Source of the DNA: Pogostemon cablin
Taxonomy: Eukaryota; Streptophyta; Magnoliopsida; Lamiales; Lamiaceae
NCBI GenBank assembly: GCA_023678885.1
Contig: CM042997.1
Span: 23,504,064 to 23,568,063 of the forward strand
Length of the DNA: 64,000 nucleotides
Reading direction: 5' to 3'
This document shows, in pieces, positions 12,112 to 24,135 of this stretch (position 1 is the stretch's first letter; each line of letters begins with the position of its first letter). Both the position numbers and the translations under genes were made by a program. Below the pieces are notes generated by a model. It was not told the origin of the DNA, did not search any database, and worked only from the letters and a program-made list of their open reading frames with translations.

Positions 12112-13021
12112 CGGGTGAGTTTGGAGAAAAAGTTCAATCCCTGTACAGTCTTCCTTCCGTCCTCCCCGAGCCACAGAAACTGTTTGTAATTTAGTTAGGA
12201 TTTTTAGAGTTTACTCTTAACAGAGTTTTGCTTTAGTTAGTTAATAATACATTCTTTAGTTATGTTGAAAAACTTGTTTTACATATACGATTATGAGGCA
12301 CCAAGTATCTGGCTAAGCGTTCACCAATTCCAGTTATAAACCCAACTTTTCCTTCAAGCCTATAATATACATACGTTAACACACAAATAATTGGAATTTA
12401 TTAGAGTAATACACTTGCCCATGTTACAAAAGGAATCATTGGATTTATGAATATCATAATTAATAATCAATATAAACGATAACACTACTCAACTTACCTT
12501 TTGCTAACTGGTGGAGAAGGGGGTGAAGAGGATGGTTAAAAATTACTCCATATTAGTTATTGCAGTGAAAAAATATTATACTGTTTGGCCAAATGTCTTG
12601 ACAACGATGAATTATTGGATTGTGTGGTATGATATGGATTAGAGAAATACAAAAGAGAAAGATGAATAATGTGAGAGAAAAAGCCATCGAAAATCTAGTT
12701 GAATTATTGAATCAATAGTTATATAGGGATGCGCGAGTGGTGTTGTGTATAATTATACCATAACATTCAATGGATTTTAAAGCCAACTGGTGTACAAAGT
12801 AAAATTCTCTTTCATTGGTGAAACCAAAAGAATCTTAGACTACCTTCTTTTGGAGGTTTTTAGTAAGGAAAGATGGTAATGTTTGATCACCAATGAGTTA
12901 ATAGTTATTGATAAAATCAATTGGTCGTATGCCTTGGGTTTCTGATGTCATCCAATTTGTGCTTAGCCATGTTTGAAACTATATGAATGGATTTTGTGAA
13001 TTCCTGCTTCTTCAGTAGATA
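12112..13021 (+). other. MADS 3' flank
   Basis: This holds the likely 3' UTR of the MADS gene and then AT-rich sequence. No ORF, paired repeat or RNA gene was recognised. Confidence 0.4.
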
Positions 13022-16000
13022 AAATTGCAATTATCTGGGTCATTCCACTTGGTGGTCCGATATATGTCCCAGATCTTGTTGGTCAGCTTACAAGAGTCCC
13101 TGACTTTGAAACTTATGTTTGTCAAGAACTTCAGGTATGCTAGTTATATGCCTAAAAATATGTTATTCTCTTTTGTTCTATTCTAAGTGTCTCATGAGAT
13201 GGCTCTTTATATAATGCTTCTGAAAATCAATGCTGTCCATTCATGCAGAGTTTGAAAGAAGAGCTATGTGAGGACTCTAGAGAGATGTGCGATGAAGATA
13301 TTTCGTAAGCATTCATTTGCTCCTAATACTTTATATCATAAAAATAAGAAAAATATACAAATGCATCAACTATTTACCTTTTTGAAAAATAATGCAAAAC
13401 TTGGAATAACAGATTTGTCCCCTGTTCATATTTTCCACTAAATACATAACTGTTTAAATTAAATTTTGCGGATATATACATCCTGATAACTATTAAGATT
13501 AAAAGAATTAGGATGTGTTTGATTAGCTGCTGATAATTTTTGTAGCTTTCATATTAAGCATCAAATGTGAAGCTGAAAAGATTGCTAAATTAGTTATAAT
13601 TAAAGATGTGTTCCCTCTTCATTGAAGCACATGAAATGATGCTTGATGTTTTCTTGTAGGTGCAATGATGCCTTTTCTGTCATACCAAATTGAGATTTGA
13701 GAACAATAGTTGCAGTTCTGAATAGATTTTAATAGCTTGTGTAAATGAAGCCCCCTTCCCTCTTCTTTGGAATATATGAAATTATGCTGCTTGATGTTAA
13801 TTTAAACTTCAATGAATTGTCTTATGCTTTACCATATTAATCATCATAGGTGCAGTGTTGAATAGACTGCAACAATTTGGGATGAGTGTTGACAATGCTA
13901 CATGCCATTATCACTTTTTCAGATATTTTCAATTCATGAATTCTAGTTTTTATTGTGAGTTTTAGTTTACCATAAAGGTTATTGTGGTCATAAACCATTT
14001 TTTGTAGTTTATATTATCAGGAAGATTTCTGGATTTTGAGTTATTAAGTATGTGTCTCGTAAAAAAAAAAATTACCTTCCAGTTACTGCTATAAAATGAC
14101 CCGCCAATTTGTTTGACCCGCCAGTTTCTTTAAATATTCTTTGGGAAGAAACTTCCACTTCTCCTTCTTTTAATCACTTTTGCCCAGTGTTGAGCGCTAT
14201 TCACTTATTTATGTCCTAACTACACTTGTGCATTTTTTAAATTTAAAAGGGTTGATGAACTCAAAATAATTCAGGAGGATGAGTTAGTAAATAAAGCAAA
14301 ATTTGAATGAACTGGTGCTTAATTTACCTTGCCGTATCTGAAAACCTCTTATCATTGTGAGGACAGGATTTTGAGCTGGCTATAGATGCTTCACAAGTTA
14401 GAGAAGATCATCTAAGCCCCAGGTCAGGTAAAAAAGATATCGATTCCTGCAAATTCCTTTTTGTGAAAGAATTGAATTAAAATATGCCTATATTAGGATG
14501 AACTTGCGATTTCTTCCCTGCTTATGTGTAGATGTGGTTGCTTTCTTTCCTCATGTCTTGCTATGTCCGTTTGGATGGTTGCTGCAATGGCTGCATACAT
14601 AGAGTAAAACAACTCTCAAGCGCAAATGCGCAATTGTGCATATCATTTTTTTGGCTCAGCAAATCCAACTTTATTTGTTAAAAAATTCCTAGAAGTGTTT
14701 TATCTTCAGTTTTCACATTTTTCCACAATCTGATCTAGATAATCAGTTTCTAGTATATAGAATCAGCATGCTAGGCCAAATCATCATAACCATACTTTTT
14801 GTAGGTGGAGCATTTTGGTATGCCAGCTCTAGGTTCAGGCATGGTTTGGTAGTTTTGTTTTGGAGGAGTTACATTGATGGGCTCAATGGTTATTTTACTT
14901 GGTTAAAACTTAAACATACTACTGATTGTGATTTTTGACTAAAGTATTTAGCTTTGTCTGTGGCCTGTGAGTGTCATGGATGTTTGTGTCATTTTGAAGA
15001 TGACTAGAGAGAACACTGTGTTTATTTATAACTTTTTATTACTTATGAATGGAAACGTGTATTACTTTCAAACTAAATAAATTAATAAATTTTATAAATT
15101 TAATCAAAAACTATTCAATAAATGTATAAACAACTTAAAACATACTTCGAAAGATGTTTTGGAGGTGGGATCTACTGGCCTTGGAGACTCCTGATGCATA
15201 CCAAAATAATGGAACAGAGGTGCAGGGCAGGGGCACAGAGAAGTGCTGACCTTAGTGCTCCTTGTGTCTCACACCCTCAGGTGCACCTGGAATAACTAGG
15301 GATGTTATTACATACTGTGCCTTCAGCGAGAATTCAATATTATGAGGAGATTATGTGACATATAGTTGGTTATATTTTTGTCGTTGCGGTCAAAGCATCT
15401 TACCATCCCACTTGACAAGCTCGTTTTTTCACATGACACGAAATGCAAGCACCCAAGGATGCTGAAAATTTCTCAAAAAATTTACATATGTATGCAGTCT
15501 TGTTTTCTCTTTAAGAAGATACTTGTTGCAATTATTACACATATTGAATTTATCACAAAGATGACTAGTGATGCTTTTTTGAATAAGATATTATGAATGC
15601 TGTCTCGCATGTACATAATGTAATGTGACTACTGACTAATGCCATATTCTATTTCTTCTTCTTCTTCTTTTTTTTTTTTTTTGGTGTGTGTGATCTTTGT
15701 ATATCCTATGGTGCTTGTGGTAATGATTTGCCTGGGAAAACTCGCTTAGAACATACAATTATTCTCACTCTCGAGTCAAGTGCCATTATTATAAGTTAAG
15801 GTCTAAGAGGTTTTCTAACAAAGGGCATGTTTGCAACTTCGTTTGATTTGGCAGAATCACATTTTTTTTTAAAGCTTTCCCTCATATCTTTTACTTTCCA
15901 AAATAACTTTTAATTATTTATAATCACTTATAAACATGCAATGATCACAAGTGTTTTGTAAATTTCTCATGGGTTGTAGTATTTGTATTTATTGCAGCAG

Positions 16001-17625
16001 GATTTTTTTGTCGTTTTTAAGTTTAGCATAGTTTGCCTTTTGGAGATCTACTATCTATCAAAAAATGTCATTTACTACTGTTTCTTTTCCACTTTTACTT
16101 GATAATATATTGTCTTTATATGAATAGGTTCTAATGTGATTTCTTCATGAGAACAGATGATAATAGTGCATCTTGTACTGAGCATGGTTCTTTGCGAAAT
16201 GGGGATGAGGACATGAAGGCAATTGTGTCAAGTGGACCCTCAAATGTTTTAAAACAAAACAAGAACCGTTCAGGGAAGAAGAAGCACAACAAGAGGAAGA
16301 ATCCTTCGCTTGATGTATGCATGGATGACTAGGTTATCTTTGTCTTCTTTTTTGTAATTTTGTGTTAACTATTTGGCTTTCTCCCAGAAAAGCTATGTTG
16401 CAAAGGTGGAGGAATCAGCTAGAGTTAAACAAAAACAAGAAGAAGATAAATCAGGTGTGAGATTGCATTAATTCAAGTAGGCCTTCGAACAATTTGTGTA
16501 CTACATTTAATCTTTCTTATTAATGGCTGCATTTATATTTATATAAACATATATTTTTTAAACTCGCCCATAGTAATTTCAGGGTCCTTGAATCTGGAGC
16601 AATAGAAAAAGCTGATAAAATCAAGTCTTTGAAATCTGGCAGTGTGACAACAAAGGTTTATCATTTTCTCCCTTCCTTCTTCACATTCTGTTCATATGTA
16701 ATTGAGTTTTTTTCATTGCATATAAGAACAACTTTAGAATCTATTTTCCTTGTTTTACATTACCATATTATCCACTGCTCTTCTAGTGGGATTCAGTATC
16801 TTATCCAGTCCAATTTTTTTGTTGTATGAGAGTGTGAGGCTCTATGAAATGATATTATGAGATGTAAAGTGATTTAGTTATCAAATTAAGTTGATCATAT
16901 GCATGCTATGCCTAGACTTCAAAGTTCAGGTTATACAGTTTGATCTTCTGTGGCGCTAAGATCTGTTAGGATGAAGACAAACGTTTTGCGACTGCCATCG
17001 GCTGTCATTTTTTTCTACTTTTCACATATATTTACGCAGAATTCTGCAACCATCCTGTTTTTTCTTCAAATTAACCTCTGTGTTTATAAATTATTTGAAT
17101 GTATCAATTCGTTATTTGAGGTCTTGGTATACGCTGCTATCCTCATTACTGTGCATAGAGTCTATGGTATCTCACTAATTTTTGTTTGCCATGTTATAGA
17201 GCATGTTGTGATGACGGGATTACATGGCCACAAAGCAAATTTAATATTATGCTGACATTGCTTAGGCCTTCAACGTGTAAAATACATTGTAGGAAAAACT
17301 TCGAGAATAAATAATTTCAATGAGAAAACCCATAGTAATGTTCCATAATTGATGAGGTACATATTTTTAGCATTATACTGTGGATTCCCTCTGAAATCAA
17401 GAAAAGCTGTACTCAATTAAGAGCGCGAGCTCATAGTGTTCTCCTCCACTCTGTTTGTCAATTTAATGAATTTGTGTGTCTCTACATGTATTTTATTAGC
17501 ACATTTTCTTAAGTGATTTGTAGTGTTTGTAGGAATTTCTAATGCATGGCAGGTGAAATACTGGTGATTATGTGCCAGTGCAGTTCCCTGAAGCTGTCTT
17601 GAGTTTTGAGGTTTAACAGAGGTAA
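13022..17625 (+). pseudogene. SNAPC3/SRD2-like (snRNA-activating complex subunit) pseudogene
   Basis: Separate exon remnants read as one SNAPC3-family protein. About 13022-13134 gives VIPLGGPIYVPDLVGQLTRV; 13249-13304 gives SLKEELCEDSREMCDEDIS; 14250-14307 gives VDELKIIQEDELVNKAKFE then TGA; 14367-14427, 16157-16314, 16388-16475, 16583-16655 and 17553-17618 follow. Several junctions keep GT/AG and phase. Lesions: TGA at 14308-14310, a TAA where RLHSF is expected (about 16470), a one-base shift after 17553 turning SGDYVPVQFPEAVL out of frame, and a stop straight after FEV. The conserved C-terminal zinc domain is absent. In the family this protein activates snRNA transcription with TBP. This copy is probably dead; the functional gene must be elsewhere. 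Confidence 0.75.
14430..16150. other. Long intron-like gap inside the SNAPC3-like pseudogene
   Basis: Between remnants at 14427 and 16157 I see only AT-rich sequence, a CTT/T-rich tract near 15655-15682 and no paired repeat ends. It is either a long intron or an insertion too decayed to name. Confidence 0.35.
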
Positions 17626-17885
17626 TTTTTCAAGAACTGCAGCTTTTACTGTATAAGGAAGATGTTATTTTATTATTTTTTTTCTTTCATGAGAATATTT
17701 AAAATTTATAGATCTGTTTTACTGCTTGATATATAGTTAAATTGTACCATATTTTACTGTGTGGGTGAGGTACAGCAGAAGACCTAGTCAAGAATAGTAG
17801 TTTTTGGGTTGGTTCATTTTCAAATCACCTGTCATCAAATTTAACCTTTTTTACCGTGGCTACTTTTAAGCATTTTCACATATTT

Positions 17886-18722
17886 TAATATTTTTAATAT
17901 ATAGTAAATAATTGTATTATTGTTGAACGTGAGTTTCACATAAAAAAAATGTTCAAAAAGAAATGGATAATAAGAGGGACCAAAATGTCAAAATTAATTA
18001 GTTTGTAAGAAGGAGAATGGGGGAGTAATACAATTTGTTACTAACTTCATATTATTAAATTCCATAAAATTTGCTCAAAATAATAGAAAACCCACAAATT
18101 TGGTAAATATTCTAAAATAGAGTTACAGATTTATTAGAATGGGTGGCCTACCTTGTATGAGACCATCTAGACATTTTTATGATTTTGCCTTTTGTAATAT
18201 GTTATCATTTTTTTATTAAAGATATTAATTTTTCTAAGAATGTTATTATTTTTTATTTATATTATAAATTGTTCATAATATAGTTCACAACATCTAATAT
18301 TAATTTTCATTAATAGAAAAATATAATAAGTATCACTTTTTATCTATCTTACGAAATTCATCTCACACCGTTATTTGCATTATTAGAAAATAAAATTTTC
18401 ATGATAATAACTTTTTATGCATCTTAATTTTTCTAGAGCTACCTTATGGAGTATATGTGTAAAATGGCGCGGGATTGTTTTTTATTAAAAAATAGAAAAG
18501 AAAAAGATCAAATATTCAAAGTTACTAGCTAAAAGTATTTAGGAGCATAGAAATAAGGTAAATTAATTTTTACACTAATATATACATCTAAATTTTATTT
18601 TTTAATATACTCAAAAAATTACTTTAGGAAGTAACAAATTATTCTATTATTTTGTATAGAAAATATTACACATCTTCAAATTATGTTATATTGTAATTTA
18701 AATTATTTTACAGCGTAACAAA
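17886..18722. repeat. Duplicated segment, right copy (without the MITEs)
   Basis: Direct-orientation copy of 9460-11231. It lacks the three elements found in the left copy and so serves as their empty site. The left breakpoint falls inside the old MITE at 9126-9593, so the duplication happened after that element arrived. A short tract (about 18300-18325) occurs only in this copy. Confidence 0.85.
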
Positions 18723-20290
18723 AAATTATACCCCTTCATAGTAGTTATATCTGTTTATAAGAGTACAGAGATTACGAAATATTGTTTTTGTCATAGTATA
18801 TAATACAAGAAAAAGTATTTATAAATTGATAATTTAAAAATAAAAATAAATAAGATTGTTGGAAATTATAAATAAAGTGTTAAAACGTAAATAAAATTGT
18901 TGGGATTTATATGAATAAAATATAAAAAAAAAATGATGTATAATATATTTTTACAATTAATGCTTCATACATAAAATTTTGAGATACCTTAAAATAAAAA
19001 ATATACATAAATACGTGGACGGAGGATATATTATTTTAATTGAAAATTATTACACATCTTCAAATTTTGTCACATTGTAATTTAAATTACTTTACATAGT
19101 CCTAAACTATTATATTATATCGAGTGAAAAACATTACGCATCCTCAAATTATGTTATACTCATGTAAGTTATTTACATTATACTCATGTAATTTATTTAC
19201 ATTCCTATTAAAATGATGTATTTTTTGTTTGGGAGAGTAATATTTTAAACTTTGAAAATTAATTTTTTATGTAATAACATAACATAAAACCAAGCGCACT
19301 ATATCAAAATCAATATCTTATTCTATAGGAATGAATTTTTAAAAGAAAGGTCCCTTCATGTGCTAGGGATCAGATTTGAACCTGGGACACGAACATTTTC
19401 AATCTTTTGTTCTATACATTATACTATAATAATATAACTATCTATCACATATTAAATAATTTGGAGCAGAATGATGCAATATTATTATTTTATATGAACA
19501 AATAGAGTTAAATTAATTTTTTGTACAATAATTCATTGATTTGATCTATTAAGCGTAATTCAAATCGAGAATTCAAATTTCTACGCAAAACCATTTTCCT
19601 AACACATTAACATTCGCACATATATTTCATTTCTTCGTCTACCACTTTGTGAGAAAATGTGCTATGATAATCATAGAAGCGATTTGAGGATTAATCTTCC
19701 TCTGGGTAGAAATTAATGGACGTTAATTTCTACTATTTTAAGTGATTTGGGTATTAGGGTGAAGATGAAAGACAAGAGGAGATGAATTTATGTTCACTTT
19801 TTATGTTGAGCTTTCCCAAATATCTTAAACACGTTCTTTTAATACTAAAAATATATATATCACCTTATTTTTTTATTCATTAATTTCAATAATTTTTTTT
19901 TTCACACTTTATTTATAATTTTCAACAACTTTATTACTTTTTTCAATTCAACAAATAATAAATAAATGTAACAACAACTTAAGGTATCCTCATTCAAATT
20001 CAAAGAAATAAAATTAAGCTATTAGGCCGATTTGGCGATTCAATATTTAAAACAGACATTTTCCGAATTAGTTGGTTTACTAATATAAAAAAATAATAAT
20101 AATAAAGCTATATATCATATATGGAGTACATCTGTAATATTAATTCATTCAAACAACAAGAATATAATGGAGATATATGTTTGATGAAAATTAGAGGAGC
20201 ATATATAACTAAACTAATCAAGCAACTAGAATTAGCCAAAATGAGTTGACTTGCCTCCACTGATTATGTGTACAACATCACAATTCACAA
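18723..20290. other. AT-rich intergenic sequence
   Basis: No gene recognised. There are imperfect repeats of ACACATCTTCAAATT (about 18668, 19051, 19136) and poly-A/T runs; otherwise nothing that can be supported. Confidence 0.35.
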
Positions 20291-20299
20291 AACTCATCA

Positions 20300-21070
20300 T
20301 AAATAAGAAAAACTATTTTCCAATCTTTAAGCATGACCACCATTCTTATCCAGAATTCCATCTCCACCTGTAACTATAAACACAATTAAAGAATGGAAAG
20401 TTAGTTTTGTATTTCCATTAAAGTGTACATACATATTCACAACTTAAAATCAATTATTGGTATAGAAATGTGAAAATTAAACTATAATATTCTCTAATTT
20501 CCTGTACATTTAGTGAGGAAAAAACACCTTGATCTAGTTTTTTTTTTTTTGCCATAGCCTTTCTTATCTGAAAATAAAATAAAATAAAATAAAGATCGGG
20601 TTTGAATTTGCGAAATAAATACCTGTTTGGAAATGGTTTTCTATGTCCCAACGACTTCACTTCCATCTTCGGCATTTCCACCAATAAAATCATTTCTTTG
20701 TCGACACCATTCCTGAATATTCCATTGCATCAAGAATAACATTATTAAGGCCACCAAAAATCAATAAATAAACATTTGAAGTGCAGAAAAGTTTCAAGTT
20801 GTATGTTGTCCGAATGGAATTATATATAGGAAAAAAAAAAGTTACAAATGAGAGAGAATTACTGAACTAATTTCTTTTCTCCAATTTATTTATTTATTTA
20901 TGTAAGTCTGAATTAATTCATGTGATTAATTAAGGAAATTAATTAATTAATAAAAGGGTGCAGACTTACCATTTTTGGAAGGCGCTGCCGTCGGCTAACC
21001 TACGCTAGCTCACAGAGTTGCTATGGAACACTAGGGATGAAATGAATAGGTTGATCTATCTATTTATAGA
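20300..21070 (-). other. Possible small spliced transcription unit, unresolved
   Basis: On the minus strand a good TATA box (CTATAAATAG, about 21059-21068) is followed by splice-like signals: an AAAAATG|GTAAGT donor at about 20970, an ATATTCAG acceptor near 20716, an AACAG|GTATTT donor near 20624 and further AG/GT pairs down to 20350. If joined at the ATG, exon 2 continues EWCRQRNDFIGGNAEDGSEV for 24 residues in all, then stops. I do not recognise any protein here. It may be a small-peptide gene, a non-coding transcript or a remnant. Confidence 0.25.
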
Positions 21071-21287
21071 TGCGAGTTCATGGATTGTTAACGTGCGCCT
21101 GTGTGTAGGGTAGCCATGGCACTAGTTTATTTAGGTGTTGGCTAATATTATCATCTCTGCTAACCAATATATTTTGGAAGATTATGGCGATCAACAGATC
21201 TTTGCTTTTCACATCAATTGAAATATATTGGGTGATGTTAAGTTTCGGTTTTGGTTTCCGAAATCTACACAATCCCTTATTATTGTA

Positions 21288-21489
21288 CTCCCTCGTCCGG
21301 TTTTAAGGTGTCCGTTTGTTTTTTACACGTGAATTAAGGAGTATTATTATTATATGTAAATTGGGTAGTTGTATTAGAGGAAAGTGGTGAGCCATATTGT
21401 GTACTTTTTTACTAAATATGAAAAATTGATACCTTTGAAACGGACGTCAAAAATAGTAAAATTGACACCTTAGAAGCAGACAGAAGGAG
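21288..21489. mobile_element. Stowaway MITE
   Basis: Starts CTCCCTCGTCCGGTTTTAAG and ends with an inverted, slightly eroded copy (CAGACAGAAGGAG). TA at 21286-21287 and 21490-21491. Confidence 0.75.
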
Positions 21490-21496
21490 TATTATA

Positions 21497-21751
21497 TTCC
21501 CTCCACCTCACGTTAACGTTGACGTTTGCTTTTTGCTCGGAGATTAAGAGATATAATATTTTAATTTGTAATGAGGTGAGAGAAATAATATTTAATGTAA
21601 AGTGGATAGTTGTATTAGTGTTGTGTGTGAGTTCTACATGGAATAATTAATTATTTTGGGTGTGCCCAACTTGACAAAAAAGGAAAACGTAAACCTTAAC
21701 TTGGGACAACCCAAAATGAAAAACGTAAATATTAATACGGGACGGAGGGAG
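21497..21751. mobile_element. Stowaway MITE
   Basis: Ends TTCCCTCCACCTCACGTTAA and TTAATACGGGACGGAGGGAG are inverted; TA at 21495-21496 and 21752-21753. It sits only a few bases from both neighbouring copies. Confidence 0.85.
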
Positions 21752-21756
21752 TACTA

Positions 21757-22024
21757 CTTTTGTTCCGCGTTAACATTGACGTTTACTTGAGTTAAAAAAT
21801 ATAATATTTATTGTATATTGGGTAGTTTTATTAGTGTTGTGTCTAGTACTATGTGGAATAAATAATTATTTTGTGTATTGGGTAGTTGTATTAGTGTTGT
21901 ATCCGGTTACTATGTAGAATAAATAATTGCTTTACGTAATTCCATTTGATAAAAAAAGAAATGTGAAGCTTAACTTGAATATACCAAAATGAAAAATGTA
22001 AATCTTAACGCGTAACAGAGAGAG
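21757..22024. mobile_element. Stowaway MITE
   Basis: Ends CTTTTGTTCCGCGTTAACAT and CTTAACGCGTAACAGAGAGAG are inverted; TA at 21755-21756 and 22025-22026. Third member of a head-to-tail run. Confidence 0.75.
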
Positions 22025-22140
22025 TATCTTCTATCGACCACCCCCTATATACACACATGCAAACTCTATATTCTCTTTCCTCATTTAATATTATTTCTTC
22101 CTTTATCTCTCCTATTTTTTATATAAATGGTTGATGTAAG

Positions 22141-23290
22141 TGTTGAAATCAATGTTGACACATCTGAAATCACAATGATTCTCAACAATTTCTCTAACCG
22201 CTAATATTTAATGTTAATCAAATTTGTGTCGTGGATAATGTTGTTTCAGGTATGTAGCAATTGATATAGAAGTCGGTCATAGGATCTGGAAGAATTCAAA
22301 CATACCTGGTGATTTTTGTGAAGAGATTACCCAACAGTAATTACACGTCTATTTAAAGTGCTTCTGGATGGTTAAAAGAAATAAGAGATCTCCGTGCGTG
22401 CGGAATAGCGAGACACTATACTAAGATAGTTTTATCTTTCGATTTCTTCTGTGGTGTTATCACACCTCGTATCACAGTTAGTGTATGGTATTATCCCGTA
22501 CATTTTGTATGTAAATGTTCATGGCTATAGTGAAAATGCATACTTGAAGTAGATTAAGATAAATAATCTAAGTTTTCCATTTAAGAACTTGTTTGGATAC
22601 TAGATATGATTTTATATTCGAGAGGATGGAAAGAATTATTATCTTCATAATCTTTTTTTTAACCATTTTTCTAATATAGTGATATTTATGTTATGAGGTT
22701 GCTACAGACGAAAGTTTGCGAAAAGATTGATCAGTAATCTACATGTGTGTTCTAGTCTTTCGCTATTAAAACTTATTTATTCTGATACAATATCGTATGT
22801 AGTGTCGATAACACTTCAGACAACATCGCTGTCAAAAACACACTAACACACAACAGACACTCGACAAGTGGCATCAGAGCCACACTTGACGATACTAAGT
22901 GTAGTTCCTGGTGTTGAGTATTGTGTTGTCATGGATTACTCCACTAGATCTGTCACCTGTCCTCCTATACTTATTGGAACTAACTATGCCGCATGGAAAA
23001 GTCGGATGATGAGTTACATCAAAGCCCTTAATGAACGTGCTTGGAATAACATATTGTCAAGATGTACAATTCCTATGGTTATAGATAAAGATGGAGGTTT
23101 GGTTCTTAAGAACGAACTTGTATATATGGACTGCTGAGAAAAACAATATATCGTTGCAAAATTCAAAGCCTATCAACGCAATCAACTTTTCGATTGATGT
23201 AGTGAAGTTCAACTTGATCCAAAATTATGTCGCTGCAAAGGTGTTTGGGAAAGGCTTCAGGAACGCTGTAATATTATTATCTTATTTAAA
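22141..23290 (+). mobile_element. Ty1/Copia retrotransposon fragment: LTR, PBS and start of gag
   Basis: A probable 5' LTR (22141-22866) begins TGTTGA and ends TCGACA. Two bases later comes TGGCATCAGAGCC (22869-22881), one change from the common initiator-Met tRNA primer site TGGTATCAGAGCC. The gag start follows: ATG at 22931 gives MDYSTRSVTCPPILIGTNYA, then AWKSRMMSYIKALNERAW, the N-terminal gag domain of plant Copia elements. The frame breaks near 23130 and continues in another frame (NSKPINAINFSIDVV) to about 23290, where similarity ends. No pol and no 3' LTR are present, so it is a truncated relic. Confidence 0.75.
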
Positions 23291-23389
23291 AGATTAAGCT
23301 TATAGAGAGGAGTATCAATCAATATTTAAAAGTTTAACCTTATAGAGATGAGTACTATCACTTAATATTTAATTAGTTTACTTTAAAAC

Positions 23390-23690
23390 GCCCCTCACAT
23401 GTAGGTAGAGTGGAATTGAAAAATGGGCGGCGGTGAAGTTTGAACCCTAAAACTCTGCTAGGTCACGACTCTGATACCATGTTAAATGACCACCTCATTT
23501 AAAACTTAATCAGTTCACTCTAACACGCCTCTTCACAGACGGGTAGAATTGAAAAATTGGTGAAAGTGAGGTTCGACTCGTGTATCTTTGCTAGGCCAAG
23601 ATTCTAATACCATATTTAATGACCACCTTATTAAAAAACTTAACCAATAAAAAGGATTATTGATTAATATTTAGTCAGTTCACTCCAACC
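23390..23690. repeat. Two tandem copies of a dispersed repeat
   Basis: A unit of roughly 130 bp with TTTGCTAGG..., TCTGATACCATGTTAAATGACCACC and CAGTTCACTC occurs twice in a row (about 23395-23520 and 23520-23690). A related piece lies in the WEB intron at 47700-47830. GAACC near a TCGA word resembles a tRNA B box, so a SINE origin is conceivable but unproven. Confidence 0.45.
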
Positions 23691-24135
23691 ACTAATATTG
23701 TATGTTCCTAATTAATTCCGATCCTGAAATGATCTGTGTACTCAAGTTTGCGACAAATATAGTCTTCCTTTTGGAAAAGGAGAAGCCATATGTTGTTGAG
23801 ATTGCATTGGCTCAAGGAATGTGATTTGATGGAAAATTAAATATTTCAACTACTAGTGTAAAATCATCATAGAATCAATTTAAAGAAAAAAAAATTAAAG
23901 TTATGATTTAAAATTCATCAGTATATATATATTTTTTTTAGATAAACTATTATAAACTTGAGAGTAATTTAATTTCTAGGATTATCGAAAAATAGATTAA
24001 AATCATGCATAAGTAATTAGAGTTGGTAAACAAAACAATTCAAGTTAGTTAATTCTAGGCTCTAGCCGCATATATCTATCCTTTAATATCTATTAAAATA
24101 TATATATATATGAGCATTTTCTTTAGGGTAGGTCA
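23691..24135. other. AT-rich intergenic sequence
   Basis: No gene or element end recognised. Confidence 0.35.

Noticed and set aside
11829..12174. Two minus-strand frames opposite the MADS gene
   Set aside because: Shadows of the GC-rich MADS coding strand; the plus strand has a recognisable MADS domain.
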